Below, piece by piece: positions 1 to 9,353 of a DNA stretch of 64,000 bases. Made by a program: the position numbers and the translations under genes. The notes under the pieces were generated by a model, which searched no databases, was not told where the DNA came from, and saw nothing but the letters and a program-made list of their open reading frames with translations. The stretch is from Closterium sp. Naga37s-1. Its lineage: Eukaryota; Streptophyta; Zygnematophyceae; Desmidiales; Closteriaceae. Location of the stretch: assembly GCA_947471745.1 (NCBI GenBank), contig CANJKZ010000108.1:1527001-1591000 (forward strand), given 5' to 3'. Position 1 is the stretch's first letter, and each line of letters starts with the position of its first letter.

Positions 1-1100
1 TGCGCCCTGCCCTAAAATTTTTTTTTAGCGGCCCCTACGCGGCCCCTACGCCGCCTCCCACGCGGCCTGACGCGGCCCCTGGCGGCGCCCTGACGCGGCC
101 CTGCCGTGCCCCCTGACGCGGCCCTGACGCGGCCCTGACGCGGCCTGCCGCGGCCCCTGCCGCGGCCCTGAAGCGGCCCCTGACGCGGCCCTGACACGGC
201 TCTGCCGCGGCCCTGACGCGGCCCTGACGCGGCCCTGCCGCGGCCCCTGGCGGCGCCCTGACGCGGCCCCTGCCGGCGCCCTATCGCGGCCCCTGACGCG
301 CCCCCTGGTGGTGCCCTGACGCGGCCCTGACGCGGCCTGACGCGGCCCCTGGCGGCGCCCTGACGCGGCCCTGCCGTGCCCCCTGACGCGGCCCTGACGC
401 GGCCTGCCGCGGCCCCTGCCGCGGCCCTGAAGCGGCCCCTGACGCGGCCCTGACACGGCTCTGCCGCGGCCCTGACGCGGCCCTGACGCGGCCCTGCCGC
501 GGCCCCTGGCGGCGCCGTGACGCGGCCCCTGACGCGGCGCCCTGACGCGGCCCCTGCCGCGGCCCTGACGCGGCCCTGCCGCGGCCCCTGATGCGGCCCT
601 GACGCGGCCTGCTGCGGCCCCTGCCGCGGCCCTGAAGCGGCCCCTGACGCGGCCCTGACGCGGCCCCTGCCGCGGCCCCTGGCGGCGCCCTGACGCGGCG
701 CCCTGACGCGGCCCTGCCGCGGCCCCTGACGCGGCCCCTGCCGCGGCCCCTGACGTGGCCCCTGTCGCGGCCCCTGACGCGGCCCCGCCACCTACCTTTC
801 CGGCCACGCCGCCTCCTCTCAGCGGCCCCGCCGCCTCCTCCCAGCGGCCCCGGACGCCGCCCTCTCAGCGGCCCCGCCGAGCCGCCCAGCAGCCTAGCCG
901 CCCAGCAGCTGCGCCACCGAGCCGCCCAGCAACCGAGCCGCCGAGCCGCCCAGCAGCCGAGCCGCCCAGCAGCAGAGCCGCCGAGCCGCCCAGCAGCCGA
1001 GCCGCTGAGCCGCCCAGCCGCCGAGCCGCCCAGCAGCCGAGCCGCCCAGCAGCCGAGTCGCCGAGCCGCCCTGCAGCCGAGCCGCCCGAGCCGCCCTGTC
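1..1100. repeat. GC-rich tandem repeats in the 5' leader of element A
   Basis: Positions 30-830 are imperfect tandem copies of short units around CTGACGCGGCC and CTGCCGCGGCCC. Larger blocks also recur; for example about 66-290 resembles about 350-530. Positions 860-1100 switch to a GAGCCGCCCAGCAGCC-like unit. Long open frames cross the array on both strands, but they follow from the composition and are not genes. Elements C and D carry comparable GC-rich arrays between primer binding site and gag, so this is probably untranslated leader. Confidence 0.85.
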
Positions 1101-1170
1101 CGGTAAGAGCAGCGCCTCTCTCACAGCACTGCCCTCACCCCACTGTTTGCTCTGCTAGTCTACTGCTGTC

Positions 1171-1683
1171 ATGGCTACCCCTAGTGTTCTCGCTTTTGAC
1201 GCTGAGGGTCGGGCCATTGACTTTGACGTCTGGATAGATGACCTGCAGCTTTTCTTACAGTGCGATAGGGCAGACGGCCTCTCCCTCTTTGACCTCACTT
1301 CTGGTGCCTCTCCTGCCCCCGCCACTGATGCTGACGCAACTGTTCGCTCCCAGTGGGCCACGCGCGATGCTGCTGCACGTCTTGCTGTGCGTCGCCACCT
1401 GCCTACCTCTGAGCGTGCGCACTTTAGCCAGTACAAGAGTGCTCAGACCTTGTACGACGCTGTAGTTGCACGCTACTCCTCCCCTGCCACTGCTGCACTG
1501 AGTCGCCTCATGCTACCGTACCTCTTCCCTGACCTTGCTGCCTTTCCCACAGTCGCTGACCTCATTACGCACCTACGCACTAGTGACACTCGCTACCGCG
1601 CTGCGCTTCCTGCTGAGTTCTGCGCCAAGAACCCCCCCCCCCATGTACATCACCCTCTACTACATAGTCACCCGGCTCCCTGA
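1171..1683 (+). CDS. gag: Copia Gag, N-terminal capsid-like part (element A)
   Basis: The ATG at 1171 lies in a context (CTGTCATGGC) shared with the gag starts of elements C and D. The product begins MATPSVLAFDAEGRAIDF and continues with the helical LQLFLQ, AARLAVRRHL and AQTLYDAVVARYSS segments typical of plant Copia Gag (UBN2/Retrotran_gag-like). The helical region fills about the first 150 codons. The frame then meets an 11-C run (1632-1642); beyond it the matching Gag sequence continues one frame over, in the long downstream ORF. The run could be a sequencing or replication slip, or a slippery frameshift site. The last residues of this ORF past the run are out of frame and not meaningful. 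Confidence 0.8.
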   Translation: MATPSVLAFDAEGRAIDFDVWIDDLQLFLQCDRADGLSLFDLTSGASPAPATDADATVRSQWATRDAAARLAVRRHLPTSERAHFSQYKSAQTLYDAVVARYSSPATAALSRLMLPYLFPDLAAFPTVADLITHLRTSDTRYRAALPAEFCAKNPPPHVHHPLLHSHPAP

Positions 1684-4600
1684 CTCCCTTCGCGTAGTCA
1701 GGGACCACTTCCTCTCAGTTTGCCCCACCACTCTCACCGTTGACCTCCTCGAGAAGTCCCTCCTAGCAGCAGAGAAGAGCATAGTAGCTGTAGGAGCCTC
1801 TCGTGGTGACCCTCGCACCCCCATCTTTGAGGGGTGTTCCCCCTCCCCCCTTTTGCCCTCTGTTGCCTCTGCTGCTGCGGCCGACCTCGTTGGGCTTGAG
1901 TCGGTCGGTGCGGCGTCTACCCCTAGCGGGAGACGCCGCCCTGGCAAGGGCAAGGGGGGCAGGGGCGCTGGAGGAGCTAGCGGGGGCGGTGGAGGCGGCA
2001 GTGGAGGCGGTGGAGGAGGTGGGGGTGGCGGTGGGGGTGGTGGCGGGGGTGGAGGTGTCGGTGGCGGCAGTGGAGGCGGAGGCGGCAGCGGCAGTGGCGG
2101 AGGGAGCGGAGGTGGCGGCGGTGGAGGAGGAGGCGGCGGAGGAGGTGGAGCTGGTCGGGGTGGCACTGCGCAGAGGGTCGGCTCCGGTGGTGGTCAGCGC
2201 CAGCAGCAGCAGCAGCACCAGCAGCGCACTCGTGACATCCCCTCCCCTCAGCAGCTCCGTGAGTGGTACACTGCACGCCAGAGGGGTGGGGGTACTGGTC
2301 CGTGCACCTACGTCCTCCGCACCGGCGACCGCGCGGGTGAGCAGTGCGGGGGTGCGCACTCCACCCAGCGCTGCTTTGGCCGCCTGACGGACGCTTGGCG
2401 TCACCAGTTCCCTGAGGCCACTGAGATCCCCCGCTGGGGTGAGCTGTCTAGGGTGGGTGTGGCTGTCTTTGACCTTGACTTTGATGCTATTCTTGCTGCC
2501 ATGTATACTGTGACTATTAGTGATGAGGGTGACTGTTACCGGTGTTTTCCGCCCGACCCGGGCATTGAGACTGCTGCTCTAGGTACTGGTGAGGCTGCTG
2601 CTCTAGGTGCTAGCGAGGCTGCTGCTCTAGGTGCGTCTGCTCCCTCAGGTGCTGGTGAGTCTGCTCTCTCAGGTTCTGCGTCGGCTTCGGCCTCCCACAC
2701 CTTCACCCTTGACTCGGGGGCTTCTCGCTCCTTCTTTCGAGACCGCACCACACTCACGCCGCTTAGCCGGCCAGTTGCAGTCTCTCTGGCAGACCCCTCT
2801 GGGGGTCCTGTCCTTGCTCACTTCTCCACTGTCCTCCCGTGTCCGGCGGCCCCCTCTGGCACCCTGTCTGGTCTTTACCTTCCCTCGTTCTCTACGAACT
2901 TGGTGAGTGGTGCTGACCTACAGGATGCGGGGGTTCACCAGTTCACTCCTGCGAGTCGGCGGGTGACCCACTGCACGGACGCTCGGACAGGCCGACACCT
3001 GGCCACGTTTACCCGTCGGCCGGGGTCGAGCCTGTACACCCTGACCACTGCGTCTCCTCCAGTCACTGCGTCTGGTCAGGTAGCTGCGTCGGGTCAGGTG
3101 TTTGCTGCAGCGTCCAGGTCTGGTCCTGAGTCTGCCCCCTGTTCGTGTCGCCTCCTGTCTCACGAGACTCTCCTCTGGCACCACCGCCTTGGTCACCCCT
3201 CCCTGCTTCGTCTCCGAAGCATGGCCTCCCGTGTCCTTGTCTCTGGTCTTCCCCGGTCCCTCCCTCCCCTTCCTCCGGGGCCTGGCCCTACCTGCGTCCC
3301 CTGTGTCGAGGGGCGGCAGCGGGCTGCCCCTCACTCCTCCCAGTTTCCTCCGACAGAGGCCCCGCTGCAGACGCTTCACATGGACGTGTGGGGCCCGGCC
3401 CGCGTCCGTGGACAGGGTCACGAGCGCTACTTCCTGCTGGTGGTTGACGACTACTCGCGTTACACCACAGTCTTCCCCTTGCGCAGCAAGGGTGATGTCA
3501 CTGAGGTGTTGATCGACTGGATCCGCGCAGCTCGTCTCCAGCTCAGGCAGAGCTTCGGCTCGGACTTTCCTGTTCAGCGTCTGCACTCTGACAGAGGTGG
3601 AGAGTTCTCCTCTGGCCTTCTGCGAGCCTACTGTCGTGCACGAGGCATCCGCCAGACCTTCACGCTTCCGGACTCTCCACAGCAAAATGGGATTGCTGAG
3701 CGCCGCATTGGCATGGTCATGGACGTCGCCCGTACGTCCATGATGCATGCGGCTGCCCCCCATTTTCTGTGGCCGTTTGCGGTTCGGTACGCGGCGCATC
3801 AGATCAACCTTCACCCCAGGGTCTCCATGCCGGAGACCTCCCCAGCTTTGCTGTGGACGGGGAAGGTTGGCGATGCGTCTGCGTTCCGTGTCTGGGGATC
3901 TCGGGCGTTTGTCTGCGACATGTCTGCGGACAAGCTGTCCCCTCGTGCTGCTCCTTGCGTCTTCCTTGGCTTCCCCCCTGACGCGCCAGGGTGGCAGTTC
4001 TACCACCCCACCTCTCGCCGTGTCCTGTCCTCCCAGGACGTCACGTTTGACGAGTCGGTCCCCTACTACCGCCTCTTCCCCTACCGCACTCCGTCCCTCC
4101 CCCCGCCACCGCTCTTCCTTGTCCCATGTCCCCCCCCGGTAGACCCCCTCCCCCCTCAGGGTCCTGCCCCTTCAGGTGTGTCCCAGGTAGACGCAGTCGA
4201 GCCTGTCGAGGTTACTGGTGACTCTGGTGCTGCTGAGGGTGCTGAGCCTGGGGGTGCTGACTCTGGGGGTGCTGAGCGTGTGGGTGCTACGCCTGGGGGT
4301 GCTGAGCCTGAGGGTGCTACTACTGGGGGTGCTGAGCCTGAGGGTGCTGAGCCTGGGGGTGCTACTACTGGGGGTGCTGAGCCTGGGGGTGCTACGCCTG
4401 GAGGTGCTGAGCCTGGGGGTGCGGAGCCTGAGGGAGCTGGGCCTGCTAGTGTGGCGTCTGGCGGTGCTGAGCCTGGAGGTTCTCCGGGTGCTTCGTCTCG
4501 GCGGGAGCCACTCTCTCCACAGGAGCTGCGCGAGTGGTTTGCCCGGCGCTGGAGGCGTGCTGCTGGAGCTGGAGGTTCTTCGGCTGCTGAGGGTGCTGGT

Positions 4601-7102
4601 GCCGCGGGTCCCGGAGGTGCTCGTACTGGGAGTACTGGAGCTGCTGGGCCTGCGGGTACGACTGGAGCTGGAGCTGCTGAGGGTGTTGGCGCTGAGGCTA
4701 CTGCTGTCGGTCCTGGAGGCGGTCCTGCTGGGGGTGCTACTGGTGCTGCTGGAGGTACTGGAGCTGGAGGTGCTGCTGGCGCTGGTGCTGCCGCTGGGGG
4801 TACTGGTGCTGTCCCTGCTGTGTCTGGAGTCGCCGCGCGGCCTCGGCCGTACTTCGTTCCGCTCCTTCAGCAGGTTCTTGGTCTCCCGCCTTCTACTGGT
4901 CCTCCTCCTCCCTTAGCGTGTCCACAGCCTGTCCCGTCACAGTTACAGTTACAGCCGGCCTCCCCACTGCCCGCTCCTTCTCCCTACACTGGTCCTACTG
5001 GAGGTCTTGCTGAGCGTCGTGAGCCTGCGTCTCGCCCTGCGTCGCCTGTCCGTGCTGCTCGCACTAGTGCTCGTGGTTCACGTCAGCGTCCTCCTCCTGT
5101 CCCTGGCACGCACCGGATGTCTCTGCGTCCGTCCACTGCTCCTCTGCGTGCCCCTTTGCCTTCTCCTCCTGAGTCCTCTCTTCCTGCTCTTCCTGACCCG
5201 GAGTCGGACTCTCTTCGTGCTGCCAGTCCTACTGTCACGCGTCTCCTTGCTACTGTTGTCACTGACCCTTCCTTTGAGTCCACTGCTGCGTCTGCCCTAG
5301 TTACTGAGCTCGTCGACTTTGCTGCTCGCTGTCGTCTAGACTACGCTGCTAGTCTTGTTGCTGAGTCTGAGTCTGTCTGTCCTCCGTCCGTCGGGGGTGA
5401 GTGTGCCCTTGGCACGGACGTCCTTGAGGACAGGCAGGAGGAGTTCCAGTGTTTGGCTGCTGCTTCACCTCATCTCGTGTCCGTACTGCTTACCCCTGAG
5501 GGAGACCCGGATGCACTTGACATCCCGACTCCGCGCTCTTACGCGGAGGCGATAGAGGGTCCCTACTCCTCTCAGTGGCAGGCAGCTATGGACGCAGAGA
5601 TGGCTTCCTGGAAGTCCACAGGCACCTACGTTGACGAGGTTCCCCCGCCTGGGGCGAACATCGTCAGTGGCATGTGGATTTTCAGGGTGAAGCGGCCGCC
5701 GGGTTCTCCGCCTGTCTTCAAGGCGCGTTACGTGGCTCGTGGCTTCAGTCAGCGCCAGGGAGTTGACTACTTTCAGACCTTCTCTCCCACCCCGAAGATG
5801 ACCACTCTTCGGGTACTGCTGCACATAGCTGCTCACCGCGACTACGAGCTGCACTCTCTTGACTTCAGCACTGCTTTCTTGCAGGGCAGCCTGCACGAGG
5901 AGATCTGGCTGCGTCGCCCACCTGGCTTCACTGGGTCTTTTCCTCCTGGCACCCAGTGGAGCCTCCGGCGGCCAGTCTACGGTCTCCGCCAGGCACCGCG
6001 TGAGTGGCACGACACACTGAGGACTACACTTGCGGCTCTTGGGTTTGCTCCCTCTACTGCCGACCCGTCGCTGTTTCTGCGCACCGACACTTCTTTGCAG
6101 CCGTTCTACATCCTCGTGTACGTCGACGACTTGGTCTTTGCCACAGCTGACACTGCTGGACTCGCCCACGTGAAGTCCGAGCTGCAGAAGAGACACACGT
6201 GCACAGACCTGGGTGAACTGCGCAGCTACCTTGGCTTGCAGATCACCCGGGACAGAGCACGCCGCACCATTACCCTGACTCAGTCACACATGGTGCAGCA
6301 GGTCCTTCAGCGCTTCGGCTTCACGTACTCCTCGCCTCAGGCCACTCCTCTGCCTACTCGCCACTCGCTCTCAGCTCTGCCTTCGGATGAGTCCGTAGAG
6401 TCGAGTGGCCCGTACCTAGAGCTTGTTGGCTGCCTCATGTACCTGATGACCTGCACACGACCTGACCTTGCATACTCTCTTAGCATTCTTGCACGCTATG
6501 TTGCTCCTGGGAGACACAGACCGGAGCACATGGCTGCAGCGAAGAGGGTGTTGCGCTACTTGTGCAGTACGTCGGGCATGGGGCTTGTGCTTGGAGGGCA
6601 GAGTCCAGTGGTCCTCACTGGACACGCAGACGCTTCTTGGGCTGACGACCAGGCTACGCAGCGGTCGTCACAGGGTTACACCTTCAGCCTTGGTTCCGGC
6701 TCTGTTTCGTGGCGGGCTACTCGCTCGTCTTCTGTTCTCGGCTCCAGTTGTGAGGCTGAGATCTACGCCGGGGCCATGGCTGCACAGGAGCTTCGCTGGC
6801 TCACCTACCTGCTGACTGACCTCGGAGAGCCGCCTCGTTCTCCTCCAGTGCTCTACGTAGACAACAAGGCCATGCTGGCCTTGTGTCGAGAGCAGAGACT
6901 GGAGCACAGAACGAAGCACATTGCTCTTCGCCACTTCCTTGCTCGTGAGCTACAGCAGCGTGGTCAGCTGCGACTTGCGTACGTGGCCTCTGAGGCCAAC
7001 ACTGCTGATATCTTCACCAAGGCACTTGCGCCTTGTGATCATCAGCGCTTCTGTACTCAGCTGGGTCTTGTACCTACCTTGCCTCACTTGCTCACCTCTT
7101 GA
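1535..7102 (+). CDS. gag-pol: Copia Gag-Pol polyprotein (element A)
   Basis: Meaningful sequence starts after the C run near 1643. In order it holds the end of the Gag helical region; a poly-glycine stretch (residues about 148-210); a Cys/His cluster with spacing C-x13-C-x3-H-x4-C; protease with DSGAS (Asp at residue 393); the GAG-pre-integrase HHCC region beginning at WHHRLGHP (548); integrase with Asp 617, Asp 686 and Glu 722, giving the classic D-D-35-E spacing; a Gly/Ala/Glu-rich linker (about 890-1110); reverse transcriptase with YVDD (1529-1532); and RNase H with DASWADD (1699) and a later YVDNKAM. The stop is TGA at 7100. All catalytic residues are present, so the enzymes look functional. 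The linker is GGAEPGGA-like tandem repeat and probably disordered. It also carries an LSPQELREW module that recurs in every related copy here. Confidence 0.93.
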   Translation: MLPFPQSLTSLRTYALVTLATALRFLLSSAPRTPPPMYITLYYIVTRLPDSLRVVRDHFLSVCPTTLTVDLLEKSLLAAEKSIVAVGASRGDPRTPIFEGCSPSPLLPSVASAAAADLVGLESVGAASTPSGRRRPGKGKGGRGAGGASGGGGGGSGGGGGGGGGGGGGGGGGGVGGGSGGGGGSGSGGGSGGGGGGGGGGGGGGAGRGGTAQRVGSGGGQRQQQQQHQQRTRDIPSPQQLREWYTARQRGGGTGPCTYVLRTGDRAGEQCGGAHSTQRCFGRLTDAWRHQFPEATEIPRWGELSRVGVAVFDLDFDAILAAMYTVTISDEGDCYRCFPPDPGIETAALGTGEAAALGASEAAALGASAPSGAGESALSGSASASASHTFTLDSGASRSFFRDRTTLTPLSRPVAVSLADPSGGPVLAHFSTVLPCPAAPSGTLSGLYLPSFSTNLVSGADLQDAGVHQFTPASRRVTHCTDARTGRHLATFTRRPGSSLYTLTTASPPVTASGQVAASGQVFAAASRSGPESAPCSCRLLSHETLLWHHRLGHPSLLRLRSMASRVLVSGLPRSLPPLPPGPGPTCVPCVEGRQRAAPHSSQFPPTEAPLQTLHMDVWGPARVRGQGHERYFLLVVDDYSRYTTVFPLRSKGDVTEVLIDWIRAARLQLRQSFGSDFPVQRLHSDRGGEFSSGLLRAYCRARGIRQTFTLPDSPQQNGIAERRIGMVMDVARTSMMHAAAPHFLWPFAVRYAAHQINLHPRVSMPETSPALLWTGKVGDASAFRVWGSRAFVCDMSADKLSPRAAPCVFLGFPPDAPGWQFYHPTSRRVLSSQDVTFDESVPYYRLFPYRTPSLPPPPLFLVPCPPPVDPLPPQGPAPSGVSQVDAVEPVEVTGDSGAAEGAEPGGADSGGAERVGATPGGAEPEGATTGGAEPEGAEPGGATTGGAEPGGATPGGAEPGGAEPEGAGPASVASGGAEPGGSPGASSRREPLSPQELREWFARRWRRAAGAGGSSAAEGAGAAGPGGARTGSTGAAGPAGTTGAGAAEGVGAEATAVGPGGGPAGGATGAAGGTGAGGAAGAGAAAGGTGAVPAVSGVAARPRPYFVPLLQQVLGLPPSTGPPPPLACPQPVPSQLQLQPASPLPAPSPYTGPTGGLAERREPASRPASPVRAARTSARGSRQRPPPVPGTHRMSLRPSTAPLRAPLPSPPESSLPALPDPESDSLRAASPTVTRLLATVVTDPSFESTAASALVTELVDFAARCRLDYAASLVAESESVCPPSVGGECALGTDVLEDRQEEFQCLAAASPHLVSVLLTPEGDPDALDIPTPRSYAEAIEGPYSSQWQAAMDAEMASWKSTGTYVDEVPPPGANIVSGMWIFRVKRPPGSPPVFKARYVARGFSQRQGVDYFQTFSPTPKMTTLRVLLHIAAHRDYELHSLDFSTAFLQGSLHEEIWLRRPPGFTGSFPPGTQWSLRRPVYGLRQAPREWHDTLRTTLAALGFAPSTADPSLFLRTDTSLQPFYILVYVDDLVFATADTAGLAHVKSELQKRHTCTDLGELRSYLGLQITRDRARRTITLTQSHMVQQVLQRFGFTYSSPQATPLPTRHSLSALPSDESVESSGPYLELVGCLMYLMTCTRPDLAYSLSILARYVAPGRHRPEHMAAAKRVLRYLCSTSGMGLVLGGQSPVVLTGHADASWADDQATQRSSQGYTFSLGSGSVSWRATRSSSVLGSSCEAEIYAGAMAAQELRWLTYLLTDLGEPPRSPPVLYVDNKAMLALCREQRLEHRTKHIALRHFLARELQQRGQLRLAYVASEANTADIFTKALAPCDHQRFCTQLGLVPTLPHLLTS

Positions 7103-7309
7103 CCTTGTTTGTACTGTTGCATATATATATACTCCTGCTCTTGCTTGTCTAGCCTTATATATATATGTAATCCTGCATGTGAACTGGCCTTGTGGCCTTG
7201 AACTTGTGCTCGGAATGTGTGGTGACTTTGTGATCCACCCTGAGCTTGCTTTCCTTTGCTTGACTGGTCTTGTGACCCCTTGTTCTCCCCCACTTTGCCT
7301 ATGGGGGTG

Positions 7310-7441
7310 TGTCAGAGTTATATGACATAGCTACTGTAGGCTATAGTGGGGTAGCACATATGGGGTACAGTTGCCTAGGGTTTGCCTTTTGTACCCAACT
7401 TTCACTTAGTCATTTTCATTTTCCTGTTTTCTTGATTCACA
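7310..7441 (+). repeat. 3' LTR of element A (132 bp)
   Basis: It starts TGTCAGAG directly after the polypurine tract ATGGGGGTG and ends near GATTCACA. The interior (GGCTATAGTGGGGTAG, then GGGGTACA, then TAGGGTTTGCC) matches the LTRs of elements C, D, E and the 12-kb minus-strand element, so all are relatives with unusually short LTRs. The final bases depart from the family end TTCTGACA, so the right boundary is uncertain by a few bases. Confidence 0.8.
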
Positions 7442-8575
7442 TCCAGCGCCGAGCAAACCACTCGCGCAGCTGCGGTGGAGAGAGAGTCTCTCGCGGTGAC
7501 GAGGCACTCGGAGAACCTCCAGTAGACAAAGTACCTCTAGGCGCAGCACGCTCAGGCTCAGCACCCCCAAGCTCAGCACCCCCAGGCTCCGCACGCTCAG
7601 GCTCAGCACCCCCAGGCTCCGCACCCCCAGGCACCGCACCCTCAGACTCAGCAACCCCAGGCTCAGCACCCCCGGCTCCGCACGCTCAGGCTCAGCACCC
7701 CCAGGCTCCCTACGCTCAGGCTCAGCACCCCAAGACGCAGCACCCCTAGCAGCACCACCCCCAGCAGTACCAGAGTCGACAGCGACCTCGATAGGCTCGA
7801 CATGGTCTACCTGAGACACACCTGAGGGAGCAGGACCCTGAGGGGGGAGGGGGTCTACCGGAGGAGGACCTGGTGCAAGGAAGAGCGGCGGGGGGGGGAG
7901 AGGGGCAGTGCGGTAGGGGAAGAGACGTTAAAAGGGAACCGACTCGTCGAACGTGACGTCCTGAGACGGCAGGACACGACGCGAGGTGGGGTGGTAAAAC
8001 TGCTAGCCAGGCGCGTCAGGGGGAAAGCCAAGGAAGACGCAGAGAATGGCGCGGGAGGAGAGCTTGTCTGCGGACGTTTCGCGGAGAAAGGCACGAGAGC
8101 CCCAGACCCGGAACACCGATGCATCGCCAACCTTCCCCGTCCAACGCAGTGTAGGCGAGGTCTCCGGCAAGGAGACACGGGGCCAGAGGTTGAGCTGATG
8201 CGCAGCGTACCGGACTGCAAACGGCCACACAAAGTGGGGGGCAGCCGCATGGATCATGGAGGTACGAGCAACCTCCATGACTAAGCCAATGCGGCGCTCA
8301 GCAACCCCATTCTGTTGCGGAGAGGCCAGAAGCGTGAACGACTGGAGAATGCCCTCCCCACGACAAAAGTCCCGCAAGAGGTCGGAGGAAAACTCACCAC
8401 CTCTGTCAGAGTGCAAATGTAGGACTGGAAGGTCCGCGTGGAACCGCTCGCGGAGCTAGAGACGGACAGCGCAGATCCAAGGGATCAAAACATCAGGGAC
8501 CTCCCCCTTGGTGCGCAAGGGGAAGACCGTGGTGTAACGCGAGTAGTCGTCAACAACCAGGAGAGAACTCTGATC
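7442..8575 (-). pseudogene. Copia integrase and linker fragment, minus strand
   Basis: Read on the minus strand, this encodes the integrase core from LLVVDDYSRYTT through HSDRGGEF and NGVAERRIG (both catalytic residues present), the integrase C-terminal region, and the proline- and glycine-rich linker with an LSPPQLREWFARRW module at about 7460-7497. It stops there, so protease, RT and LTRs are missing. In-frame stops occur, for example a TAG in place of a Trp codon near 8010 and another ahead of the second catalytic Asp. The left end abuts the 3' LTR of element A. A may therefore have inserted into this older copy, with the remainder lying left of the window. Confidence 0.85.
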
Positions 8576-8674
8576 TGCTAGTGAGTCGCGTGATCTCTGA
8601 CGGACGGAGTGCTTTCCGAGGAGCCCCGTTCTCTGATCGAAGGGCGCCGTTCGACGAGCCTCGTCTCGGCGAAC

Positions 8675-9257
8675 TGGTCAGCCGAATTCACGCGACAGCG
8701 AAACTCTGCGAAGGTATGCGAAATTCGTTCAGGAGGTTTTAGCGAAATTCTACCTGCGGAACGGCATCACGTGCTCGACGGTGGACATCTGACAAAACCG
8801 TTGGAACGTTCTCTACCTGGCACCTGCGCAAAGTCTCTGACGGTGCAACCGTCTACCTGCACCTACTCGGCAGGTGTGCACCTGCGTGCAGATATTCACC
8901 TGCGAATGCAGCGCTGGCAGGCCGCCCTGCTGCAGCATTGGCATGTCGCCCTTCTGCTACGCTGGCAGGCCGCCCTGTTTCAGCGTTGGCGAATCGCTCT
9001 GATGCTGCGCTGGCAGTTCGCCTTGCAGAATGCTTGCTAGGGGTTGCAATGCCATTCTAGTCATATCGACCAGCATGCCTGATTGTGTACTCTAATTCTC
9101 AATTCTCGATGTTCTTTTCAATTTCTTAGTGGAAACTCTTGCCAAGTTTCTCTGTGAACACAGCAAGTAGTAAGAACGCTACTAGAGCGCTACGATCACC
9201 CGCACAACCCCGTGCCCTCCTCCGTAGTCCACTCCCGTTGTAGGGTGACTCTCCGCA
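8675..9257 (+). repeat. Left LTR of element B (about 583 bp)
   Basis: This block recurs at 11664-12066 plus 13430-13607, on the far side of a gag-pol remnant, so it is a long terminal repeat. The likely start is TGGTCAGCC and the likely end CTCCGCA, followed by a possible primer binding site TGGTGCGGTGAGC. The interior holds several ACCTGC motifs (8818-8900) and tandem copies of a unit of about 28 bp around CGCTGGCAGGCCGCCCTG (8908-9030). A 143-codon open frame (8609-9040) crosses it but has no domain and is probably incidental. The exact left boundary is uncertain. Confidence 0.75.
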
Positions 9258-9353
9258 TGGTGCGGTGAGCGTGGACGGCCCCACGATAGACCTTCAGATT
9301 ATACAACTTTGCGCCTTACCTAAGTTGTTAGGCCCGCAGCCATCGTAATTGCC

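Larger units (their letters stand above)
1..7441 (+). mobile_element. Ty1/Copia LTR retrotransposon (element A), 5' end outside window
   Basis: The order GC-rich leader repeats, gag, zinc-knuckle-like region, aspartic protease, integrase, reverse transcriptase, RNase H, purine tract and 3' LTR is the Copia (not Gypsy) order, because integrase precedes reverse transcriptase. The 5' LTR and primer binding site lie left of the window, so no target duplication can be read. Coding capacity is almost intact: the only break found is a phase change in an 11-C run at 1632-1642. This makes A the best candidate autonomous member among the Copia copies here. Relatives C and D share its start-codon context, protease, integrase and RT but have lost the capsid-like part of gag. 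Confidence 0.93.

Noticed and set aside
12..807. Two long Arg/Gly/Ala-rich minus-strand frames
   Set aside because: Compositional by-products of the GC-rich leader array of element A.
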